NCBI GenBank assembly: GCA_003971905.1 | Contig: RSEE01000066.1 | Coordinates: 186,001 to 250,000, forward strand | Source: Moniliella sp. 'wahieum' | Taxonomy: Eukaryota; Basidiomycota; Moniliellomycetes; Moniliellales; Moniliellaceae | DNA length: 64,000 nucleotides | Direction: 5' to 3' | Part shown: positions 44,995 through 54,941 of the stretch, piece after piece | How the letters are laid out: every line of letters begins with the position of its first letter | Numbering within the stretch: position 1 is the stretch's first letter | The notes under the pieces: generated by a model | Databases searched by the model: none | What the model was told of the DNA's origin: nothing | The model's input: the letters and a program-made list of their open reading frames with translations, nothing else | Position numbers and translations under genes: made by a program

Positions 44995-46302
44995 TCACGC
45001 CCCCGCCTGCTCGAGCCAGCGGGCGCGGTGCAGCACATCGGGCGCCTCGATCCCCGCCCGGCTCTGCACCACCTTGAGCTCGCGCCGGCGGAAGCGCTCC
45101 ACCTCCAGCTGCGCCTCCCACCCCGACCCTCCATGCGCGTGCCCTGCCAGCGCTGCGGCGTCACTCCTCGCGCGTCCCCGCGCGCCGCGCCGCCTGCCAC
45201 GCTGCCTCGTCGGCAGCGGCGGCAGGCGCGCAATGTAGGCCGAGGTGGTGGCGAATGGATTGCAGGCTGGCGATCGCCAGCTCCACTGCCCGACTCAACG
45301 GCGTAGGCGCCGAGTGCAGTTGGTCCAGCAGCACCGACCGCGCAGCGGCGTGTCTTCCGCGCACCACACATCGGCGTACCGGGCGTGGCGGGCATCCCGG
45401 GTGTGCCGGGCATCGAACCGGCAGGCGAGGGCAAGGCCGTGTTGGACACAAACTGTGCTTCTTCGTGCCGCTTGTACCGTCCGAGCACAAGCGCAGCAAA
45501 AGATCGCCCACACCGGAAAGTAACCCTCCACCTCGGGAAATTGGATGCACCAAGGCCTCAGCCGACTGGCGGGGTCGTGGACGAACCAATCAGCGTCATC
45601 AGCTTACGGCCGTCCCCACTCGTGTTGGACATGCCCAGGCGGTTCATATCTGTCTCGGGCAGCTCCACCGAGGTGACCAGCACGTGCGGCACAAGGTACG
45701 TCGTGTGCAGCGTTTCCAGCGCTTCGTACAAGGTTGTCAATGATGTGATTTTCGTGCCCGACAAAGCCCTGGGGTTGCGATAAGTTCCATTAGCCTCCAG
45801 CGCACATCCACTCGACCAAGGGGGCGGGGGGGGAGGACATACTGCGCTTCAAATTGGTTGGGTGTGATCATACTGGCGAGGGAAGCATATCGCGATAAAT
45901 AGGCAGCACATCGGGGTCGACGTACATGCCGCGATCCATGTCCCCCATCACGGGGTCCAGGACATAGAGCAAGTCAGGATTGATCTGGCGCAAGCGGCGG
46001 ACTACTGCTCCACTGTACGCAGCGCCTTGGCCCAGGACAGTAGCCCGTCAAGACACGCGCATAGCGCAGCAGACCATTCTCGTCCAGTCCGGCAAACAAG
46101 TCGGACAGGTGGGCCGCATCGAGCACCGAACCGCCCCAACGGCCAAACCCGGTGTGGTTGCTGACTGGACCGTGTTCACCACATCCACCTCCCAACCCAG
46201 CAGCTGGAGAGGAAAGGTGGCCGATCGGTTGCCTACGTACCCGCACACCACATGGCTCTGGATCGAGAGCACACGCGTCGGCTCAGGTACGTTGGCGGCC
46301 AT
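44995..46302 (-). CDS. BUD16: pyridoxal kinase
   Basis: The enzyme phosphorylates pyridoxal, pyridoxine and pyridoxamine for the vitamin B6 salvage route. The start at 46302 reads [25 protein letters not shown], and continues [33 protein letters not shown] across a frame change. Then come [18 protein letters not shown] (the DPVMGD signature), [25 protein letters not shown], an intron (GTATGT donor near 45840), and [40 protein letters not shown] follows. The catalytic GVGD sits in the expected FSGVGDLF-type context near 45510. The C-terminus [31 protein letters not shown] ends at 44995. Four to six frame changes. It is head-to-head with the NAPE-PLD-like gene, 354 bp apart. Confidence 0.9.
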
Positions 46303-46489
46303 AGCGGTGGTGGGGGGGGGGCCGGACAGCGGCTTTCCACGTTCTATGCCGACGGGCAAAACGTGGGATCCCAACTTCTGACTCGAGGCCCGGCGGCACA
46401 GGTTCCTTATTAAATGGCCATTCCTAATTCCGCCTTGTGCCGGATACGGCGTCAAGCTGCAAGTACTCCGCTATTTGCTCAGCACGCGT

Positions 46490-46565
46490 GCTGGACTGAA
46501 CGTTCAAGTTGAACACGCTGTCGTGACGCGTGAACGCGTGAACGTTGAACGTGACGTCGAACGGC
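46490..46565. repeat. AACGTT/ACGCGTGAACG word cluster in divergent promoter
   Basis: GAACGTTCAAGTTGAACACG, GACGCGTGAACGCGTGAACG and TTGAACGTGACGTCG lie back to back between the pyridoxal kinase and NAPE-PLD-like genes, so this example of the word class sits in a promoter. Confidence 0.7.
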
Positions 46566-46655
46566 AATGCGCCTGGGAAAGATGAACGGCTGAGCAAGCA
46601 TTCACGAGCGTCCTCGCTCGCCCCCGCCGCCATCATCACCACCACCACCACCACA

Positions 46656-48365
46656 ATGCCAGGGGACACCGCGGACGCACGCCCAAACTGGTTACTGCAT
46701 CAGTTGGTGCAGTCGTACGACGAACCGCCGCCACACCACGTCACCCCCCGCCCCCCACCTCCTGGCTGCCCTCGCTCGCCGGCCTGTCGAACTGCATCAT
46801 CGGCACGCCCGACGCGGCACCTCCCGCTACCCGCCCGATGCGCCCTTTGTCCGCACCGGTTTCCGGAACCCCTGGCCCAGCTGGCACAAACCGACTCCCT
46901 TCCAATTTGGAACGGGCTAGAATGGGGACCGTCGTCCTCCTGCCGCCCCTCCGCCTCCAGCTCGCCCAACTTTTGTGATCCATCGGATCCGCCTTCTCCC
47001 CCTTCCCCAGCTGCCGAGACGGAGGCTGACCAGGAGTTGGATGTGGCTACGGTGCCCCTGGCAGACTGGCCTGCCACTCTTCCCCGCAACAAGGTACGAG
47101 CGACGTGGATCGGGCATGCCAGCACGCTCGTGGAGTTCCGCTGTACCACGGCGATGTGATCCGGGTCCTGTTTGACCCCTTTTTCCGATCGGTACGTTTA
47201 CGCCTTTCTATCCCGTTTGACCATGGACCCACCCTAACAACACCGCTTTGTTCTCCAGTGCTCTCCGACGCAATCGTTTGGTCCGCTGCGCTCCTTGCCG
47301 ACGCCAATAGAGATTGAGAGTTTGCCGCCGATTCATTTTGTCCTCATCTCGCACTCGCACTACGACCACCTCGACTGGTCCTCCATCAAGCGCCTCGCTC
47401 AACGTAACCCGTCTCTCGTTGTGGTCGTCCCGCTCGGCCTCGAGTGCTGGTTCTACGCCACGCACCAACGGCCGATCCCAGAAGGCAACGTGTACGAGTG
47501 CGACTGGTGACAAGGTGATAGTTAGCATCCCCACGCTCCCTGCCACGCAACTCACATTTACCTGCACCCCGGCCCAGCACGGCTCGGGCCGAATGGGGTT
47601 GGATACGAGCACGAGCCTCTGGCCAGCTGGTACGTCACCTACCGCCGCATGCCTACCCCCACCTGCCACGGAGCTGTGTTTCGTACCTTTTTTGTGGTGA
47701 TACGGCTTCCAATTCCACGATCCCGCCACGCGCGCCCGAAACTTCGCCCACGACGACCGACGCAGAAAGAGAGGACGAAGCCTTGCCCTTGCTCGATAAG
47801 GAGCCCTACCCGATCTGCCCGGCCTTTGACGAAATTGCCTCACGCCTCGGCGCGCCCGACCTGAGCTTACTGCCGATCAGCGTGGGTGCGACCTTAAGTT
47901 TCCTCAAGGGATTTTGACCCGTTCCCTGTTGGCTACTCGCCCTCCCGTGTGCTTGAACGAGGGTCTGACAGCGGAACCACATGACGCCAAGGGATGCCGT
48001 GCGCTGTTTCCGTCTGATGGACCGCGCCGGGTCCTGGTCGGACGAAGGCAGGCATATCCGAGCGCGCGCTCGAGTTCAAGTTGCTAAACCGGCGCCCGTG
48101 GCGGTCGCGATTCATTGGGTACGTTTGTCGGTGCGGAGGACGAGGCGAGGGGATCGGTACGACAGCTTCGTGAGGCGTGTGGTGAGTTGGGATCGAATTT
48201 GCTCGCTCCTATCGCCCTACCGACCGTTCGACCTTTGTCGCGCTCAACCCTGGCGAGTCGGTGCTTCTCCCCTTGCGACCCTGGTCCCGGGACTATGATG
48301 ACGACAGCGACAGCGACCACAGACCACGAGATGCACACGTTGATCCTCCCGATGTGGACGAGTAA
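46656..48365 (+). CDS. FMP30: NAPE-hydrolysing phospholipase D-like metallo-hydrolase
   Basis: The metallo-beta-lactamase-fold enzyme releases N-acylethanolamines from NAPE; the yeast counterpart Fmp30 is mitochondrial. Start MPGDTADARPNWLLHQLVQS at 46656. Key parts: RATWIGHASTLVEF (46 codons before the intron), LYHGDVIRVLFDPFFRS, an intron of 67 bp (47192-47258, GTACGT...CAG), CSPTQSFGPLRSLPTPIEIE, then FVLISHSHYDHLDWSSIK, which holds the zinc-binding H-x-H-x-D-H. VVVPLGLECWFY, FTCTPAQHGSG, GDTGFQFHDP, CPAFDEIASRLGAPDLSLLP and HMTPRDAVRCFRLM follow in family order. The end reads FVALNPGESVLLPLRPWSRD and an acidic tail, stop 48365. Four to six frame changes; one at LVEFR/LYHG is restored by one C. 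Confidence 0.88.
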
Positions 48366-49545
48366 ATGCGTGGATGAGTCGGAGTGTTGGGCTGAAGGCT
48401 GTCCAGGCCTTTGCCCTTGCCCCACCCTTCTCTTTTGATAGAATAACCCCCCCTCTTGCACAGAGCTCACGTCCTCCTGAGCACTGAGTACGTGAAAAGG
48501 GGAGCGTGTCATGTACATTGAGGAGAGGAGGGATCCCCCCCGCCCCCTGCCGCCCCGACCTTTACCACGAACGGCTTCCGTCTCCTAATTCCCTCGACCT
48601 TGCAAAGCCAAGCCGAGCAAACCTCCCTGCTAATCCCATTCAGTCAAGATCTGTCGCACCTGTTGACCCGCATGACCGATGAGCTTTACAAAAAGGAGTC
48701 GTGGCAGCTCATGATTAAGCTATAACGCATTCTTACGAATCGAAGCAGAGACAGATAGGGACATTATAGGAGTTGAGGGGGGCGCTGCGCAACGAGTGTC
48801 CATTCGCGTGTGGTTAGCAGCTGCGGGCGGATTCAGGAGATACATGTTAAAACACGAGGACAAAGGCCTACGGAGAAGAAGAGAGAGAGGAGGTGATGGA
48901 TCTATTCCAAGAGAGGAGCCCATTAGGGCAGAACATAGGGAGAGTCGGATAGAACAGCGCGATGTGTGATGCTGATCAGCTGCATGCATGATGGCGCTGA
49001 CAATACAATATGCGGATCCGGACATGGGAAGACGTCCCTGCGTCAACAAAAGCCGTATTACTAGGGAACTGTGGAATTTGGTACCCTACTGTTAATGCGA
49101 GAGGAGTATTCGTAGCCTTCCAACGCTCTTTCGAGCCAACTCGATTCCAACCCTCTTCAGAGAGCGACAACTACTACTACTAATGATGTAAAGTGGGGAG
49201 AGCCATCCAGGGTGACTAGCACCGTCAAAAAACCGATGTATGCCAGGTAGTACAATACCAGAACCAGAACGGCATCGTGATAGCATCGCACAAGTACGAA
49301 ACCATAGTTTCACACGGAAAGGAAAGCATCATCATCCTCATCTTCTTCATCATCCAAAACGAAGATAGGAAAAGCTTCGCAACAGAGAACAAAGAACGAT
49401 TCACGATACAAGGGGAATCCGTAATCCGTATAGCCGGTAACAGCGTTGTATATCGATCTTCAATGCACCCCCTCTCCCCATGGGAATAATGAGGAAAAGA
49501 GAAGATGTTAGACAGTGTCAGTGATCCTGCAGCTGCTCTTATCCC
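48366..49545. other. intergenic, no supported gene
   Basis: No motif-bearing frame was seen. A CTGAGCACTGAGTACGTG word lies at 48476-48495. Confidence 0.4.
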
Positions 49546-49617
49546 GGCTCGATAGCGTAGTGGTAACGCATCCCTGGCCAATAGGCGATGGCATGGGTTC
49601 GAATCCCATTCGAGCCT
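49546..49617 (+). tRNA. tRNA-like gene, anticodon uncertain
   Basis: A 72-nt cloverleaf can be drawn. The acceptor GGCTCGA pairs with TCGAGCC. The D arm GCGT/ACGC holds an A box (TAGCGTAGTGG). The T arm ATGGG/CCCAT has loop TTCGAAT, within a perfect B box (GGTTCGAATCC). A T-rich terminator (TTCTTTTCC) follows. The anticodon stem is weaker, with one mismatch, and the seven loop bases GGCCAAT lack the expected T before the anticodon. By position the triplet would be CCA (Trp), but a lost base, common in this sequence, would change it to a Gly-type GCC. It could also be a tRNA-derived repeat. Confidence 0.7.
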
Positions 49618-49619
49618 CT

Positions 49620-52600
49620 TCTTTTCCTCACTAGTTCCCCCGGGCTGTGCCTTCCCACAGAAGAAGAGCAACAACGGTATCTACCTACCCCGCAACGGTC
49701 TCCGCGTGGGTGTGCGAGCGAGCACCTCGTAGAAGAATAGCCGTCCAGAACCGCAGAAGTCTCAGAAAGACTAGCGTTCAGCCTGGGCGGAGTTTAAGCG
49801 CTGAGAGCATATATGCCAGCTATTCCTCTATATACGAAACCAACACGCGGGCCAAAGTAAATGGTGGCAACCGGATCGAATGCCAAAACCTATATACTAA
49901 TAGGCCAACAATCCCGTCCAATCATTAGTCCGTATCTATAACCTCACATGACACATGAACAACAAGTTGTTCCAGAAATGTTCTGGTTCGTTCTCTATAA
50001 TATCAGTACGATAGTCACCATGATATGCTTATAGTGTTCAACGTTAAACGTTTAACCTCCCATTGCTCGTTTATTGAGTGTAATGTTTATAGAATCGACA
50101 TCTGCCGTTAACTGGTATAATATGGTAGAGTATAGTCCGTGTTCAGACGGTGAGTATGGATGCGCACTCACTAGCACCTTTTCGGATGTCTGTCCGAAAG
50201 ACGCATCAGTGATGCTCAACTTTTTAATGTGCTAGTATACTATACGACACACCCCTTCCCGGGCCAGCACCACGCCCTGACGAAGGGGCCGGGGGTGATG
50301 ATACTATCACTGCCGGGGGGGCTTCTGTTGTTGACTGCCAGTATGTTGCTAATGAGCCTATCGATACCGGCACCGCGTACTACTGCTTTTGAGAAACCCA
50401 ACAATCCATGTTGATGACTTGTTTATGTGGAACTTCTCCGTATTCTATAGGACACAGCGCGGAACAAAAACTATATTTATCCCTCTGGCCTTAGGCTTAG
50501 TCCTTATTTTCAGTATATCGGGGCATTGTTGGTCAACTGTTGTTTGAGAATCTCTCCCTCCCTCTCCACAGTACTCATCCGTCAGTATAAGAACTGCCCA
50601 AGGGAGAAGATAACAGATCGGTGGGAAATACTTCGCAAGCTGTCTTGCTTCTCCACGCTCTGCGGTGACACAAGGTTTCGGTTACGGGATCGTTTTTACG
50701 GTGGAGAGGCGGTCGTCTATGAAGAAAAGGGGGGGTCGGAGAGATCTTGACTGTATATAGGTGTGCGTGACATGAGATCCTCGAACGCGCATGATCTCTT
50801 CCGCTTGCTGTTGATTAGATAGATAGGGCACGTGCCGGTTGATGAAGTGATATTATACACAGATTGTTAATATGAGACGAAGAGATATCCATAGAGATCA
50901 GTAGGAGATCACAGCAAAGGATTATATGGGTCGTATTTCACTTTTGCTTGATGTGTGTGCAGGGGGAGAAAAGAGGGCTAATTGCTAACACCGTATGCAA
51001 TCAAGAAAAGATAGAATGAAGAACAGAGGCATGTGTGTGGAAATACTGATGAAAGAGGGGAGAGATACAGAAGCGAGGTGCAGACAACATGTGCGCGCCA
51101 ACAGCGAGAAGAGCGACCAAGAGATCTGCCATTACTTTGACCGAATCGAGTGTTTCAACAACCAACAGACCCACCCGGACAACAGATGGGATTCTGATTC
51201 GACGCACCCCCCGGTCTCTCCTATTCCATCACCGTGCTAATCGGGGTACCATATAGATTGTACAATTCCAGTGGAAACAGAGCACAGAGAGTGATTCGGA
51301 TCTCTCCCCTGAGTGAGAGAAAAGAAAACCTACCATAGTCAGGGCTAAGGCGAGGAAGGTCAGAGTCGAGAGACTAGGTCAAGGGATGTAGCAATCGTTC
51401 GTGGGAAGAAGCAAGAATAGAGTACATGGTGCGAAGTGGAAGAAACAGGGAAGAAGCGAAACGTACGTGCTGACGAAGAAATTGGAAATGGGAGCGAGAC
51501 CAGCCAACTATGACAAAGTCCTCCCACTTTGCAAACGTTGGTCCGCGGTCCCCGCTATCGTGGCAAACCAAGAGGCTGTGAAAATGAAGAAGGATAGGAT
51601 TTCCGGATTTATATATCAGCCACTGCTCGATACGTATATTATAGTAGACGAGCAGAGGGTTGTATGAACGAGAGAGCTCTTCTGGTCGACAGAAGGTACT
51701 GACGACTATATTTATAGAGTCAAAATCTCGTGTTCACAGCATTTTGGCCCCAATCGAAGGACGTGATCCACGAAGGGAATAACGCCTCCTTTCAGTTTTG
51801 TATAGAAGGAACTGGTAAGGAACCTCTTTTGCTCAGTTGTGAAATGGGACTATTGTAGAAGAGAAAGAGGACAATTTCGACCACACTCAAGAGTGGCATT
51901 CGCATTTTGCGGTCGGGTCAAAACTCGCTTTCTTTTCAAAAACTGTCGGGAGAGAAGAGATCAAAACGGGAGAGAAAAGCTGTTTCGCACTTTCCTGATG
52001 AACAACTCGCAAGCTCTCTACCCAAAGCGAAATTTTTTTTCGCCGTCTGGATGGCAGAGCAGACCTCCAGCATCAAAAGGAGACGTATGAAATGACTGTG
52101 AGCACAGATTCTTGTAGCTGTCTCGAACAGGAAACTCGGATGCTAGCAGGAATCAAAAACGACTGACAACTATAACGACTCAGCTGTAAGGACCCCTGCG
52201 CAGGAATGCATACCCCACCAAGCCTTTTCAGCCAGATCTCGTGAGAGGAAGCTATACATTACCATAACCACCAGAGCATTATCCGCTTTTTGGATCCATG
52301 TATACAATACGGAGTGAGAAGAGTTTTCGTGTTCTCTTACAGCAGACGAATGACTTATTTTTCTGATTTTTTTTGCGCCTCACAGAGTGATGCACGAGAT
52401 CCGATAGCCATCGACAACCACGATCGCCCGTCTCTCACCACAGCATCAATACTCCTAGTGCACCTCCTGGACCGCACTTATCCGATGCGCTATATTACCA
52501 CAACAAACGGTGTCACATGTCAGGGTGGATGAGTGGGTGGGTTTTGTCTGTCGTTCTATGGACGCCTTCGCGATTGCTCCAAAAGGTGGATGGGAAAGTG

Positions 52601-52908
52601 CATCAAATGGGACGGGTGGAGCACAATGGTGGCGCGTCTTTTGTTTTCAGTGATGAACGCCAAGTATACGGCCCTCTTCTCCCGAAGATGTTCTCATGTT
52701 TCCTCATAGCGACCTATAGGGTGGACGCTCAACACCTTCCGTTACCAGGGGCATTCCCGACGCCAATCCGCTTTTCTATAACACAGGAAAGGAGGCGAAT
52801 TCGACCGTCATGCATCGAATCGCCAGGAAAGAGGAGCTGAACACTTGTTCATGGCTGTGATACTACCGAAAATCTCCATCATGAGACTGATGACTCTCAC
52901 TTGGTACC
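49620..52908. other. 3.3-kb AT-rich region without a supported gene
   Basis: Short frames only on both strands; none has a recognisable motif. An AACGTTAAACGTTTAAC word is at 50039-50056. The frame 51401-51667 (+) is open for 88 codons but has no partner exon or motif. Confidence 0.45.
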
Positions 52909-53146
52909 TGTTGACTGTGATCCTCTGGCTCCCAGTCGGTAGACCAGGTTCGCCTCGGTTCCATCGGCTTCCCGCTGACGTCCCTGCGTGTCACTGTCCC
53001 TGTGCCCTGCACTCTCTCCTGTGTGACTCACTGTCCCTGTGCCTAGTCCAGCCTCCTATATAGATGCCTCTGTACCCAGACCCAACTCTGGCTCCAATCC
53101 ATCACCTTCTCCTCCTCCTTCTGCCGTCCGGCTCCCTAGGCCAACG
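52909..53146 (+). repeat. terminal direct repeat, left copy
   Basis: About 238 bp, nearly identical to 54063-54301. It contains CCTCCTATATAGATGCC, a TATA-like core. Confidence 0.85.
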
Positions 53147-53266
53147 AGTTACAATCTGATCCCCCCGGAAGGGAGCGCTCTTCAAGCAAGCCCACCCCCA
53201 AGCCTACAAGCCCAAGCTAAGCCGCCAAGCCCACAAGACACACCCGTCCTCCCGCCCAACAACACC

Positions 53267-53346
53267 ACCGCCACAATCGGCACCTTACCGCCACAATCGG
53301 CATACTACCGCCACAATCGGCATACTACCGCCACAATCGGCACACT
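53267..53346. repeat. tandem repeat, 4 x 20 bp
   Basis: Unit ACCGCCACAATCGGCATACT, four head-to-tail copies with small differences, inside the LTR-like element. There are no spacers, so it is not a CRISPR array. Confidence 0.9.
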
Positions 53347-54062
53347 CGTCCCCCACAGATGGGCAATGATTTTTAGGACAACACACTACGGAACAAAACG
53401 TGTCGGGTATCGTCAACGAGACGAAATTCCTCCAACGACAAAACGGCGCAGGCGAATCGCAGAAAGCGGGGGTGGCTGCTCATCAAGTGCCCACCCACGG
53501 CTACACGCCCCGGATTGCCAATTCATCCGGGGCACCTGGGGAAAGGATGGGGGGGGTGGTCACCCAACTTCTTCCACTCCTCTTTTTCAACAACAAAGAG
53601 AACCCAAACAGATCAAGACGGTTGACGCATAGCGCCCGTTCATTTCCCATCCCATGCCCAATGGACCCCCACTGCACAGGCATGCGGAACCAACAACTAC
53701 CCAACGCATCCAATTTTGATGCCAAACGACCTTGGACCGCATTTACTCCAAGTTTCCAATTTTCTTTCACTACACCTATAACTGGTGCTTTTTACTTTTG
53801 CCCACCAAATCGCTTCGGGGCGCAACCCCTACTACTTTTACTTCTAAACTTCTACAAGCATCTGGCGGTCGCACAATACACCAACCACAAGCGCTCGGCT
53901 CGTTCAGGTGTCATCCTGGACAGCGGGGTGTAGGCCAGTCGTGTGGCCATGCACAACTCCAGGCCATTCGTCCCGGTTGCCACTCAAGTCCTCCCCTCTC
54001 TACATCCACTGGCAGGAGCTCATCCCACAACCGATGTCTCCGGGTTCCCTGGCCAGCGGGGG

Positions 54063-54301
54063 TGTTGACTGTGATCCTCTGGCTCCCAGTCGGTAGACCA
54101 GTTCGCCTCGGTTCCATCGGCTTCCACGCTGACGTCCCTGCGTGTCACTGTCCCTGTGCCCTGCACTCTCTCCTGTGTGACTCACTGTCCCTGTGCCTAG
54201 TCCAGCCTCCTATATAGATGCCTCTGTACCCAGACCCAACTCTGGCTCCAATCCATCACCTTCTCCTCATCCTTCTGCCCGTCCGGCTCCCTAGGCCAAC
54301 A
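54063..54301 (+). repeat. terminal direct repeat, right copy
   Basis: Same orientation as the left copy, preceded immediately by a G-rich purine run. Confidence 0.85.
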
Positions 54302-54376
54302 CAAACCACTTTGGACTCTCTTCAAGCCTCAGCTTCAGCGCAAGCGCCGGTAGCAGTAGTAAAACGCGTCCATTAC

Positions 54377-54398
54377 AACGCGTAATATTATACGCGTT
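54377..54398. repeat. 8-bp inverted repeat with AT loop
   Basis: AACGCGTA and TACGCGTT flank ATATTA. Drawn as a 6-bp stem (AACGCG/CGCGTT) the loop is TAATATTATA. Confidence 0.8.
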
Positions 54399-54710
54399 TT
54401 GTATACGCGGTACGCATCATATTGATCAAGCTCCAAAGTTAGATGACGCTGATGATCGATGATCGAGTATCAGCCGCATCAGAACCTGCGTATATTGGCT
54501 CGTGTTGCGTACCTGAATTGGCGACAGGTAAAACACATATTTTGGCATGTGGATACCATGGCATGGATGAATTCGATGACGGATCTCACTCAGATCTTCA
54601 GATCTACTACTACTATATCCAGCTGTAGTATCATTGCTCAGACCAGAGTACGTCGGTGCGCTCCGCGGACAGAAGAGCGCAACAAGCGACTGTCACGCGT
54701 CACGTTTCGT

Positions 54711-54753
54711 TAGTCACTAGTGAATGAGACTAGTGCTAGTGACTAGTGACTAG
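54711..54753. repeat. CTAGTGA array
   Basis: Copies of CTAGTGA/ACTAGTG around the palindrome ACTAGT. Confidence 0.75.
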
Positions 54754-54886
54754 GACATTTTCACAGATCGCAATCACACGATGCACTGATGTTCGATGCA
54801 TCGGCTTCTTTCCACTGTCAAACAATAATCAGGCACTAGGGGACAGTCCCCAAGTATCCAATATCCCTTGCAAGTATCCAACTTTC

Positions 54887-54941
54887 CATCATGCATCATG
54901 CATCATGCACATGCACCATGCATCATCGATCATCGATCATC
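54887..54941. repeat. CATCATG / ATCGATC array
   Basis: CATCATGCATCATGCATCATG runs into ATCATCGATCATCGATCATC; both units hold palindromes (ATGCAT, ATCGAT). Confidence 0.75.

Larger units (their letters stand above)
52909..54301. mobile_element. small non-coding LTR-like element (TRIM-like candidate)
   Basis: Two direct repeats of about 238 bp (52909-53146 and 54063-54301) are nearly identical, with a handful of differences, and flank about 0.9 kb without a retroelement protein. Each repeat begins TGTTGACTG and ends near CCAAC(A), the TG...CA form of LTRs, and contains a TATATAG box. A purine-rich run (AGCGGGGG) lies directly before the second copy, where a polypurine tract is expected. I see no matching target-site duplication and no convincing primer-binding site. 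The close identity of the repeats suggests a fairly recent insertion; it would depend on proteins supplied elsewhere. Confidence 0.6.

Noticed and set aside
53267-53346. Possible CRISPR array
   Set aside because: The 20-bp units are directly tandem with no unique spacers, and the host is a eukaryote.
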